Virus record (IMG/VR): IMGVR_UViG_3300009068_000214
Location: 1 to 22,877 of that record
From: a virus
Reading direction: 5' to 3' (one strand)
Length of the DNA: 22,877 nucleotides
Part shown: piece after piece, positions 1-10,300 of the stretch
Position numbering within the stretch: the first letter of the stretch is position 1
Layout of the letters: each line of letters opens with the position of its first letter
Translations under genes and position numbers: made by a program
The notes under the pieces: model-generated
The model's input: only the letters and a program-made list of their open reading frames with translations
Database searches by the model: none
Told to the model about the DNA's origin: nothing

Positions 1-83
1 ACCGGCCAGACTGCGCTTTCAACGTCCCAAGTTGGTGCCGTAACCACCGGCCAGACTGCGCTTTCAACGTCTCAAGTCGGTGC
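1..83 (+). repeat. In-frame 45-base tandem repeat
   Basis: Two copies of a 45-base unit (1-45 and 46-90, the second decaying after about base 83) encode TGQTALSTSQVGA twice. Differences inside the matched part, at positions 27/72, 33/78 and 39/84, are third-position and synonymous (TCC/TCT, GTT/GTC, GCC/GCA), so the protein repeat appears to be conserved. More copies may lie upstream of the window. Confidence 0.8.
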
Positions 84-1269
84 AATGTCTACGATGAACG
101 CGTTGGGGTTGCAGGGTATTGCGGACCCAACGCTTCGGTATTGGAACCAAACGGGCAAAGCCGGGACTGGCGGGCAGGGCGAGGTGCGGTTCTTTGATTG
201 GACAACTAACCCAGTGCCGGTCATGGGCGGGTCGAACATGGAAGCGGCGAAATCGCTCATTCCTGCGTTTACCTCCGCGCAAGCCCAAGCTATGGTGACC
301 CCCACTGCTAAGCAATACTTTAACGCGGCAACAAACCGGTACTACACAGACCCTACCGGACAATGGACGCCCCCTGCCGGATGGGTGCAAAAGACTTTTA
401 AAGGCGGTGGCGAAGTGGAAACCAAACATTTTGATGGCGGCGGAAGTATTTTTGATTTTGATACCGGGATAGACATTGCGGCAAACAATGACTACCTGAA
501 TCTTTTTGATATGCCCGCGTCGATTGATTTCGCCACCCAGTTAGCCAGTGCTAACGACGTGCTTGCAAATTATGGCGGTGGATACGACTGGGCACTTGAC
601 CCTAATGCAATGACTGGCGATGACGTTGAAAAGTATCTTCGTGGTCTTCCTAGCGAGAATGCTAGTTACGGCGATTACGACCGCACAGCAAGTTATCAAC
701 AGGACATTAAAGACGCCGCCAATGCAAACGGCTCGCTTTCTGGTGTAGCCAAAACAGTTGTAGACAAACTTGCGGGACTGGGGGCTAAGCTCACTCAGAG
801 TGCGCTTGACTCTATAGCAAAAAATCCCGGTGCGTGGCTTTCGGCTCTGGCCGGTGCGGGACTAGGCTATGCCGCGTCAAAGAACAACACGGTCTCACCA
901 ATGGGCCTCCAGAGTCTGGGGTTATCTCAGCAGCAGGTCTATAACACGCTTAAAGGCGGTAACTACGTTGGTAAAGCTATGGGCGGCGAAATCCCCGGGT
1001 ATGGCGCAGGTGGTGGGTTGCACTATCTAAAAGGTGCTGAAGATGGTATGGCAGATAAGATTCCAGCTACAATTGACAACAAGCAACCAGCTCGGTTAAG
1101 CGGTGGAGAATTTGTGATCCCTGCTGATGTCGTATCCCATCTTGGCAACGGTAACTCTGAAGCCGGGGCTAAACAACTTTACGAGATGATGGACCGAATC
1201 CGTCACGCCCGCACCGGCACTAAGCAACAGGGCAAGCAGATCAACCCGGCTAAGTTCACGCCGAAGTAA
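1..1269 (+). CDS. Virion/ejection-type structural protein, 5' end outside window
   Basis: The frame is open from base 1, so the ATG at 85 is probably internal and the gene begins upstream; 422 residues are visible. Support for this: the 15-residue tandem repeat starting TGQTALSTSQVGA lies in this frame before base 85, and no convincing Shine-Dalgarno precedes the ATG. The middle is Gly/Ala/Asp-rich. The C-terminal quarter has a Gly-turn stretch (KAMGGEIPGYGAGGG, about 970-1015) and then SGGEFVIPADVVSHLG (about 1099-1146), a motif type I associate with C-termini of phage tail or internal virion proteins. It is the first of four co-directional genes; the next starts 9 bases after the stop with its ribosome-binding site over that stop. 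Virion role is inferred from motif and context; no enzyme motif is seen. Confidence 0.7.
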   Translation, partial: TGQTALSTSQVGAVTTGQTALSTSQVGAMSTMNALGLQGIADPTLRYWNQTGKAGTGGQGEVRFFDWTTNPVPVMGGSNMEAAKSLIPAFTSAQAQAMVTPTAKQYFNAATNRYYTDPTGQWTPPAGWVQKTFKGGGEVETKHFDGGGSIFDFDTGIDIAANNDYLNLFDMPASIDFATQLASANDVLANYGGGYDWALDPNAMTGDDVEKYLRGLPSENASYGDYDRTASYQQDIKDAANANGSLSGVAKTVVDKLAGLGAKLTQSALDSIAKNPGAWLSALAGAGLGYAASKNNTVSPMGLQSLGLSQQQVYNTLKGGNYVGKAMGGEIPGYGAGGGLHYLKGAEDGMADKIPATIDNKQPARLSGGEFVIPADVVSHLGNGNSEAGAKQLYEMMDRIRHARTGTKQQGKQINPAKFTPK

Positions 1270-1278
1270 GGAACTAAC

Positions 1279-2310
1279 ATGAGTATTCGATACTTTGACG
1301 CGGGCGGTGCAACCACCGTTACAACCGGTTCTAATCCTGCTGCAACTGGCGCAACTGAAAGCACAATATCAAACTGGGCCGCGCCAATTGTTGGCGGCGT
1401 CATCCAGCGCGGTCTTGAGATTGCAGGGCAACCGTACCAGACTTATGGCGGTGCTAAAGTCGCTGGTTCTTCTGATCTTCAGAATAAGGCGTTTACCGGC
1501 ATTCAAGGGTTGACTCAGCCAAACGCGGCGCAAACAAACGCCGCTACAAACATGCAGAACGTGTATACGTCTGCGGCAACTCAACCTGCGTATACGGGCA
1601 CGACGTTCACGTCTAACACGACGGGAATCAATAACGCATTTGATCAAAACGCGCTCAACAGCTACATGAACCCGTATCTGTCGACAATCCTGAACCCGCA
1701 GCTTGCAGAAGCTCGACGAAATGCAGGTGTTGAACAGATGAAAAATCAAGCACAGATGATTAAATCTGGCGCATTTGGTGGTGGCGGTGCGGATTACTTA
1801 AACGCAGAAACCAGCCGCAACTTAGGGACCAAACTTGCCGACATCACCGGCAAGGGATACGGGGATGCCTACACTGCCGCTTTAGGACAGTACAACGCCG
1901 ACCAAAACCGACTACTCAAGGCACTGGAAGATAAAGAACAATCTGGTCAGTTTGGTTCTAAATTGGGGCTTGACTATCTCAAAGAAGCTGGGGATGTGGC
2001 GCAGAATCAAGGGGTATTTGGTAACCAACAACAGCAACTGGGCCTTACCGCAAACAAACAGGAAGCCGACCTTGGTGCTGTCCAGCGCGGTATCGTCCAA
2101 GAAGGTCTTACCTCCGACTACAACACGTGGAAAGAGCAGCGGGACTACCCCAAGACGAACCTTGATTACTTCAGCAACTTGCTCAAACAGTACCCGATGA
2201 CCACCACCAACACGTATGGTCAGGCTGGGAACACTGCTGCTAGTACACTAGGTGGATTGATCACGGCGCTGTCGGCGTACGACATTCTGTCTGGCAAGAA
2301 AACAACGTAA
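1279..2310 (+). CDS. Predicted phage structural/internal virion protein
   Basis: 343 residues. An AAGGA ribosome-binding site overlaps the upstream stop and supports ATG 1279. The N-terminal third is Ala/Thr/Asn/Gln-rich. The middle has MNPYLSTILNPQ and then a Gly-rich GAFGGGGADYLNAE turn, followed by Gln-rich helices (about residues 190-290) with DYNTWKEQRDYPKTNLDYF. It ends in a hydrophobic TLGGLITALSAYDIL segment. A 'MNPY...NPQ' block, GAFGG turn, Gln-rich helices and a 'RDYPK' block occur, as I recall, in virion proteins of podovirus-like phages next to giant ejection proteins. That family memory and the neighbours are the basis for the call; no catalytic motif is seen. Confidence 0.6.
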   Translation: MSIRYFDAGGATTVTTGSNPAATGATESTISNWAAPIVGGVIQRGLEIAGQPYQTYGGAKVAGSSDLQNKAFTGIQGLTQPNAAQTNAATNMQNVYTSAATQPAYTGTTFTSNTTGINNAFDQNALNSYMNPYLSTILNPQLAEARRNAGVEQMKNQAQMIKSGAFGGGGADYLNAETSRNLGTKLADITGKGYGDAYTAALGQYNADQNRLLKALEDKEQSGQFGSKLGLDYLKEAGDVAQNQGVFGNQQQQLGLTANKQEADLGAVQRGIVQEGLTSDYNTWKEQRDYPKTNLDYFSNLLKQYPMTTTNTYGQAGNTAASTLGGLITALSAYDILSGKKTT

Positions 2311-2319
2311 GGGCGCGTC

Positions 2320-4368
2320 ATGTCGATTATCGGATCATCTCTTGAGGCTGTTCGGCGTGACCTGAAGTACATGCCGACTCAAACGCTTATTCAGTATAAG
2401 CAGAACCCGGCAAAAAATGCCGTTGACGGTATTCCGCTGGATATGCTCGCTGGGCTTGAGTTAAGTCGCCGTGCCCAGATGCAGACTGAATTGTCTGCTG
2501 CCGGTGCTCAAAGCGCGGCAAATATGCCGACCGTTACCGATGCTGCTGTGCAGCAACTTACTGGTCAGCCACAACAACCTCCAGCGCCGATGCCTCAAGG
2601 CGCTCCACAACCCGCACCTCAACCACAACAAGCTGCACCGCAGCCGCAACCTCCGCGCCCTCAAGTACCACAGCAACCGCCACCTCCGACTGATGCGCAA
2701 GTGCAGCAAGGGCCAATGCAGCAGACGCCGCAAGGTGGGTTGCCAACTGTAAAGAAAGCAATGGGTGGGTTCATCATCGATAGCCCTGACGACTTGCATA
2801 ATCTGCTCAACGGTAAGCGCGACCTCCTCAAAACAGAGGGTTACGCTGGCGGCGGGATTATTGCGTTTAACGGCGAAAGAAGAAGTAATGTGCCGTCGGT
2901 TTTGGGTATAGGTAGCGACGAGTACAACGAAATCGACCCAAGGGATATGCCAAAAAATATCCCTACAAGGACAGCCGCAGAAGAGGAAGAAAAAAAGCTG
3001 CGTTGGAGCTGGCCTTGGGAATCTGAAGCAGATGAGGCTGTCCGGCGTAAAAAATTAGCAGAAGCTTCTGCGCGAGTAGAGGCAGAAAAGAAAGCTGCTA
3101 AAGGCGAAAAACAAATCCCGATAGGCGATTCGGCTGCAACACCGCCACCGCCACCCAGCATTGCACCGCCGTCAGAACTTGCGCTAACGAAAGGGTTGTA
3201 TGACTTGCTGCGAACACCGTCAGGTGGCGGGGTTAAGTCAAACTTTAAAGTGCCAGATATCAAAGTACCAGACCTGCCAGACCGGTCGGTAGCAAATGCA
3301 CAGATTGAGAGTCTTGCTAATGAGACTGCTGAAGCGTCTAACGCGCGTATGGCTCAGAAAAATTTTGCTGCTGACCTAGAAAGACGTAAATCGCCGTTCA
3401 TGACAGACGCAGAAAAAGCGGCTGCGGAAAATGCTCAATTTAAAAAATATCAAGCACTTTATGACCCGGTAAATGCGGAAACGCAAAAAGTTCTTGATGA
3501 ACGCAAAGCTGCGCTAGAAGCACGGCGTGGTCGGCGTCTGTCTGAAGCTGGGTTGCAACTCGGTCTGGGTATGTTGGGCGGTCGCGGAAACCTAGCCAGC
3601 ATCATCAGCAACGCGGGTAAAGAAGCTGTCGGTACGTACCAGAAGGGTCAAGAACTTGACGACGCGCAAAACGAGCGTATTCAGGATATGCACCTGAAAC
3701 AACAGCAAGCTCTAGTTGCCCAGAAAGCCGGGAACATGGAACTTGCACATCGTCTGACACGTGAAGCTCAGGCCGATAAACTTGCTATTGACAACTATGA
3801 AATTGCCAAGCAAGAGAAAGCGCTTGGTGCGCAGCAAAAAGCTGCTGAGATTGCTGAAACTACACGCGGTCGCCAGATGACTGCGGCGGTGCATCTTGAT
3901 AATGTTCAAAAAGCTCTTGACATGGCTAAGCTGGGCTATGACATGAGTTCTCAGTTAGCTGAAGCTAAGTTTAATATGCAGCTTGAATTGCATAGGTTGC
4001 AGGTGGCTCATGCTGATACTGCTCGGCAGCTACAACTGGAGAGATTCATCTATCAGATCAGTGAAAACCAACGTAAAGCCGAAGCCGCGCGACTACCGAC
4101 GCCAGAGGGGCTTGCGTCAATATACAAACTGGTAGACCAAGATTTTAGTACAAGTCCCGGGCTGTTAAATGCTGGTATTGCTAAACTGGGTGGTGCGCAA
4201 TTGGTGGCCGATTATCAGCGCAATCCTAACGACCCTAAAGTAGCAGCGGCATACGGTGAAGTAGCAAGACGTGTGCGAGACCTAGCGGCACAAGAAAAAC
4301 TTTCTGTAACACGCACTCCGGGCGCTGCTATGGATTTGAGTTCGGCTTATAGAGCTACGGAACGGTAA
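2320..4368 (+). CDS. Predicted internal virion protein, Pro/Gln-rich then coiled coil
   Basis: 682 residues. A TAAGGG sequence at the upstream stop gives the ribosome-binding site for ATG 2320. Residues about 80-145 are an extreme Pro/Gln/Ala low-complexity linker. This is followed by KKAMGGFIIDSPDDL and YAGGGIIAFNGE, Gly-turn motifs like those in the first gene. A second Pro-rich stretch (about 270-285) precedes a long charged, Ala/Glu/Lys/Gln-rich helical region (about 320-600) that should form coiled coil. Inside this is a short Gly/Leu-rich patch (LQLGLGMLGGRG). The stop is two bases before the giant gene's start, so the two are probably co-translated. An internal or ejection-complex role is inferred from composition and position only. 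Confidence 0.55.
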   Translation: MSIIGSSLEAVRRDLKYMPTQTLIQYKQNPAKNAVDGIPLDMLAGLELSRRAQMQTELSAAGAQSAANMPTVTDAAVQQLTGQPQQPPAPMPQGAPQPAPQPQQAAPQPQPPRPQVPQQPPPPTDAQVQQGPMQQTPQGGLPTVKKAMGGFIIDSPDDLHNLLNGKRDLLKTEGYAGGGIIAFNGERRSNVPSVLGIGSDEYNEIDPRDMPKNIPTRTAAEEEEKKLRWSWPWESEADEAVRRKKLAEASARVEAEKKAAKGEKQIPIGDSAATPPPPPSIAPPSELALTKGLYDLLRTPSGGGVKSNFKVPDIKVPDLPDRSVANAQIESLANETAEASNARMAQKNFAADLERRKSPFMTDAEKAAAENAQFKKYQALYDPVNAETQKVLDERKAALEARRGRRLSEAGLQLGLGMLGGRGNLASIISNAGKEAVGTYQKGQELDDAQNERIQDMHLKQQQALVAQKAGNMELAHRLTREAQADKLAIDNYEIAKQEKALGAQQKAAEIAETTRGRQMTAAVHLDNVQKALDMAKLGYDMSSQLAEAKFNMQLELHRLQVAHADTARQLQLERFIYQISENQRKAEAARLPTPEGLASIYKLVDQDFSTSPGLLNAGIAKLGGAQLVADYQRNPNDPKVAAAYGEVARRVRDLAAQEKLSVTRTPGAAMDLSSAYRATER

Positions 4369-4370
4369 AT

Positions 4371-7300
4371 ATGCCAGTCATCAACGTACCCAATCTTGGG
4401 CCGGTTAACTTTCCGGACTCGATGCCGCAAGATGAGATCAAGGCACGGTTTACCGATCTTGCTCAACGCGCCGCTTCCAAGTTTGAGTACAAGCCAGACT
4501 ACCGAGAACTAGGTCTTGGTCAGCTAATCAAGGGCGGCTTTAACCGCTCGATGTCTGCAATCGGTAGCGGCATTACCGATATCGTCCCTGCAATGGTCGG
4601 CTCGGCTCTGGGGTACGAGGATTACGCCAAAGAGCAAATGGCCGAAGCGGCGGCAAAACGTCAGCGTGCAGAGCTTGAGAACCCGACAGGGTTCCGGTCG
4701 TATAAAGAAATTCGCGGCCCGGGTGATTTTGTTGGTTACGCAGCCGAGACTCTTGGTGAACTTGGTCCCGATATTGGGGCCATGTTGGTCCCCGGTGGGG
4801 TCGGCAGTGCTATCGGTAGACGTGTTGCTATGCGTGGTGCAGCCGAAGTTGCTGGCGCTCGCGCTGCCGAATCTGTCGCTGCTAAAGGTCTTGCAGGTGA
4901 GGCGGCTGAAGCCTACTCAAAACGTCTTACTGATGCCGCAGTTAACCGCGCTGGACGTGCTGGTGCCGAGACTGGCTTAAATTTAGGTATGTATGGTGGG
5001 GCGTACGGGCTTAATACGCCTGAGACGTTCCAAGGGATCTACGAAAAGACGGGCGAGTTTCACCCCGGGACCGCCGCAGTCTTCGGCGCTGCAATATCGG
5101 CGCTTGATACTGTACTACCAAACTACTTGCTAAAACAACTTAGCCCTGCGGCTAAGGGCAAACTGGCGTCTGAGCTTATCAATCGGTCAAGCATTGTTGA
5201 ACCGACTATCAAGATGGGTATCGCTAAGAGCGCCAGTAAAGCTGCGCTCGGTGAAGGCGGTACGGAGGTTCTGCAAGAGGGTCTGAGCATCCTCGCTGAG
5301 AAAACCGCTGGCGCTGCTGGTGAGTTGTTTTCAACCGATAACGTCGACCGGCTGATTAATGCTGGCCTGAAGGGTGCAATCGGTGGCGGTGTACTCGGCG
5401 TCCCCGGCGGTGTTAGAGAGGCATATGCCGAACGTGATGCTGCGCGTGAAGAGATCGCGCGGCGCGAGGGTTTGCCTCCTGAAACACCACCACCGCCCCC
5501 TGCCGCGCCGGTTGATTATGACCGCCCTGCGGTTACGCGCCGCCCAGATTATGTCGCTCGGCCCGGGTTGCGTGAGACCCCGTTGCCAGATGTTGACCCT
5601 AATCAGCTTGATATGTTCCCGGGCGAGAAAGCTCGGTTCAGTCTTGATGAGGTGCGTGCGGCACGTATCCCTGAGCCGGGGTCAAGCCACGTCGAGAACC
5701 TTGAGGTTGCCAAACTTAAACTTGGACGTGGTGACGAGCTAACCAACGGCGAGATTCAGCTTCTACTTGACAATAAACTTGTTACACCGACTGAAGCTAA
5801 AAACCTTCGTAGGGCCGAAGAAGAGGCTGCACCTCCTGAAGTGTTGCCGGGACAGCAGACGTTGCCGGGAATGTCGGTTCCCGAGTTGGCGTTCAGAGAT
5901 GCGGCATATGCCGACACAATCACACAACCGGAATTACCTCTTACTCGGCCAATCACGTCCCGTTTAGATGCCGCGCCACCGCCGCAACAAGAGCAACCGG
6001 CCCCACCACCTGTACCAGAACCCGGAGAGCAACCTGAACTTGACCTTATGGGTGGGCGCACGGGTGAGCAACTAAAATTCTGGAATGCAATCGACAAAGC
6101 CGAACGCGGCAGGGGTATACCGCTACCATTTCCGGGGATGCCGATCAGGGGCGAGGACTTGCGACGGAGGCTTGAAGGCCGACCTGAACCCAAGCCTGAT
6201 GAACGCGCTAACGTAATTAGTCCTGAAGTTCTTGCTGCGCTTGGCGTTACTCCGCAGATGCCAGCCCATAAGCGCACGGTTGGTAAGAGTTTAGATGACC
6301 CGCAAGAACGTGAGCAGGTTGCCAGTGCATTTCGTGGGTTGGCTAAAAATAAACAAGTACCACAAGAAACCCGGGACAAGCTCACGGCTATCCTGAAAAG
6401 CCCGCTGTTCGCTACTCAACCGGAGCTTAACTTTGAAGCACCCCCAGCAACCCCAACCCCCTCGGTACCTGTCACTCCACCAAGTGGAACAGGCCCTAGC
6501 GTACCTAGCGGACCCGGACCGGTCGTTCCCCCCGGAGGAGTTGCAACACCTCCAGCTACCGGAGTGGAAACAACTGAACCACCTGCTACACCAACTGGAA
6601 TGGGAGCGGCAGAACAACCCGGTGCAGTAGAAGCGCCGGAACAACCGGCACCGATGGATCTTGGCACTGCACTGCGCGGCAAACCTCGATCAGAAACGGA
6701 AACAAAGCAAGCGCAAGAAGATCTTAACAAGTCATTAGAAGAAACTGGCGAAGGTACTTTCCGCGCTGCTCCGGGTGTAGACATGACCCGTATGGCGAAC
6801 CTGTTAGGTCCGCAGTTGTACGGCAACATGTCAAAAATTTCCTCGGTCACCGTCAAGGAGATGTTCCAAAACGCGTTCGACGCGATCAAAGATGCTTTGG
6901 TGAAAGGCGGTTTGACCGAAGGAATAATCAATGTAGATACTGACGAACGCAAACGCACAATTAGAATAACTGATAACGGTATGGGCATGACGCCCGAAAT
7001 TATCAGCAAGGCGTTCTTGACGATTGCCGGTACGCATAAAGAATCTGGACGGGGTTCCGGCGGGTTCGGCGTTGCGAAGATGCTATTCCTGTTTGGGAAT
7101 AAAACCTTAAAGCTGGAAACGACGCGTGACGGGCTTACCAGTACACTAGAAACAACCGGCCCGGAACTGTTGGCCGCATTCTCAGACCCAAGTAAAGCAC
7201 CAAATGTTACAACTGTAAGAACTGGTAAAAAGTCCGGTACATCAATAACCGTTACGATTCCCGATACGTACTTAGATGAAGAAAACCAACCTCAACATAT

Positions 7301-10300
7301 TTCATTTGGTTCTGAATATACATTCAAACCAATACTTATTAAAAGTCCGCTACTAGAAAATATCGAAGTTAATTATAATAGCGAAGTGTTACCAATTGGT
7401 AAAAACTTTCCAGCAAAAGATTTTACTGTACTTACAAACGTAAAGTTTCCGTGGGGTAACGCACGCATTTTAGTTAAAGAAGGCAGAGATTTTAATTATG
7501 GTGGAAGCAATTTAATTGTTTTATCGCAAGGGCTTTATCAGTTTGGGCATACACTAAAAGACGGCCCCGGCTACGATGCAAATACGTTACCCTTTACGTT
7601 TTTTGTAAACATAGAACCTACCGTAGCGGCTGAAAACGCTAACTACCCGTTTGCTCTTAACCGGCAAGATTTTTCTCCGGCACAAAAACCGGGCGTCGAA
7701 AAAATATTCAAGTACCTACAGGCTCTGTACACAAATAAAACTACGGCTGAATCCGCGCAAAGTTTTGGAAAACTAGAACTACTATCATCAAGAGGCACCC
7801 CAGTTTCAACTGAAATTGATTTGGCTGTACCACCGGCGCAAAAAGGCACCATCCTTGAAATTGACAAAAACGATATTGTTGAAGTTAAAGATGGGGTGAT
7901 GTACGTAAATAATAGACAGGTCCCAGAACTTACGCCGCAAGCTCTTGAGGCGATGCGTGCTGACCCGTCGCAATTTAAAGTTGACCAAACCCTGATCGAC
8001 CGCAATAAAATTTTAGTACACGACAACGTAGATGTTCGTGAAGACTATGATGATCCAGACTCCGACAAAGTTCCGTTTTTGGAAAGAGCACGCCGCGACC
8101 TTGGCGCAGACAGGGTAAACAAGTTTATCGTTGGTATTGGTAACGTCTTTAAGTTTCTTCGTAATGAAGCGTATGGGGCAGGGGTAAAAAGCTATGGAAA
8201 TTTAAATAAATACGAAACTGTCACTGATGTTCCGGTTGGGGTAAGTTTTGATCCGGGGTATTACGGTGTAAGTATTCGGTTGCCGTTCTCGGGCATGATG
8301 ATCAACCCCACGAGCATTAGAGGTGTTGACAAAAATGATACTAGTTCAGCAGATGTTCGTGCTGATGCGGCTGCTACAATGGTCGGTACAATGGTGCATG
8401 AAATTGCGCACCACGACGAACGGAACCACAGTGAGAGCGGGTTCATCCCGGCGTTGCAAAATCTGGCGGTGCGTCTTGCAATATCTGGGTCAACGCAAGA
8501 AGCCGTTAGAGACCTGATAAAAGTTTTTAGCGCAGATGTTGACGTACTTACTTATTTCTTAAAGGCTGGTGATGGAAATCTCACAAATCGTGGAATCAAG
8601 TTGGAAGGTGCCGCATCCGAAAGGGAGAGCGCGGGGAGCGCAAGCGTTCCTCAACGGTCTACTCGCCCCAGCGCTTCAGGAGGGAATGGAAACGTCAGCC
8701 CCGGAGTACGTCAAGCAACTTCAACTGGCGGTAGACCTAGCGCCCCAAGCCCAAAGCCCGCAGCAGCACCTGCAACTCCTCAACCAAGCGCTATCGCAAC
8801 AGCGGTCAGAGGAACCGGCACGGTCAACGCAAACGTCGCCAACGCAGCGGTCGACCCCAAAGGCAAGTCGGCAGTAGAGCTTCTAAATTCGTTTACACAA
8901 GCACTGACTAAGCTGCCGTTTATTACGCAGCAGCGTGCTGATGCAATCAATCAATTCTTACGCAACACCGTAGATACATCAGGCCGTGCGTTCCTGCTGA
9001 TGTCGATGCCGCTAAACGCGTTGACCGAGGTGGCCGAACGCTACCTTCCCGGTGCAAAACAAATTGCCATGCTTGACCGACTTAAGTCAGGCGATGAGTA
9101 CGCTCGCAATAAGATGATTGAGCCTGTGGTGCTTGCAGCGGAAAAGTGGGCTGCGAAGTTTCCTAAGCTGGTCGATGCGTTTAACCGAACCGTATACCGC
9201 AGCACAGTTGCCGGGGTCGACCCAAGCAAACCGGAATCAACTTATTACGATAAGCCCGGACTGCCAAAGCTGGACAAGGACGGCAACGATCTGGCTCAAG
9301 CGTGGAGAGATCTCCAAGAAGACTACAAGGCAATCGGCCCGGGCGGTCAGAAGCTCTACGCCATGATGCGCGATACGTACGCGTCCATGTATGAGGAGAT
9401 CAAAAAGGCGATTGTCGAAAAGATCTCAGCAACAACCGACAATGCTGACCTTGCTAAAAAGATTAGTGGCGAGGTACTTGCAAAGCTGGCGGCTAAAGGT
9501 GGTCTTGACCCCTACTTCCCGCTGACCCGTTACGGTAACTTCTGGGTTTCGTATAAAACCAAGGGTGGTCCCAAACTGGGGCAAGCAGATTTTTTCATCC
9601 GTGCCTTTGAAACGGAAGTTGAGCGTGAGCGGTTCATCAAAGCTCTGGAAGCTACCGATGAGATTGCACCCCGGACCAGCGTAGACGAAAACGGTAAGAC
9701 GATCACAGAACCGCCAATCCAAAGGTTCTCACAGATCTCTGAGATTAGCTATAAGAACACTCCGGCAAACTCGTTTGTCAACGGTGTGCTCAAGGTTATG
9801 GAGGTTAACAAAGTTCCGGAAGACGCCAAAGAGCAGATCCTCCGCCTGTTCCTGTCGACCTTGCCAGAAACATCTTTTGCCCAAGCGTTCCAAAAGCGCG
9901 GTAACGTAGCCGGTTTTGAGCACGACGCGATCCGTGCGCTGCGCGAGAAGTCGTTCAGTATGTCCCGGCAGTTGTCGAACATGAAGTACGCATACAAGCT
10001 CATCAGTGCGCGTGATGACTTGCGTAAGAATGTTAAGGCGATGGGTAAGGGCGAAGGCGCGACAGACAACCGACTCGCTAAAGAATACTTTGATGAGATC
10101 GATAAGCGAGTCAAGTTCATCATCAGCCCAGAAACATCAAAGCTGTCGCAACTACTGACTTCTTTCGGCTTCACCTACCTGCTCGGCTTTAACGTATCGT
10201 CTGCGGTCATCAACCTGACCCAAGTGCCGCTGATTGTGTTGCCGTATCTCGGCGGCAAGTACGGGTTTTCAGAGACAACCAAAGCACTCGGCAATGCCTA

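Noticed and set aside
5139-5156. Inverted repeat CTTAGCC-CTGC-GGCTAAG inside the giant gene
   Set aside because: Seven base pairs in coding sequence, no T-run and no boundary nearby; expected by chance in a gene of this length.
5420-5912. Ten-base palindrome GGCATATGCC twice here and once at 21789-21798
   Set aside because: The two copies in the giant gene both encode the common peptide AYA followed by Glu or Asp, and there is no regular spacing or regulatory context; likely codon-driven coincidence.
5756-7009. Two long - strand open frames (5756-6385 and 6416-7009) opposite the giant gene
   Set aside because: They lie opposite the Pro-rich linkers and ATPase of a well-supported + strand gene, are Ser/Gly/Arg low-complexity, and have no recognisable domain; shadows of skewed codon use.
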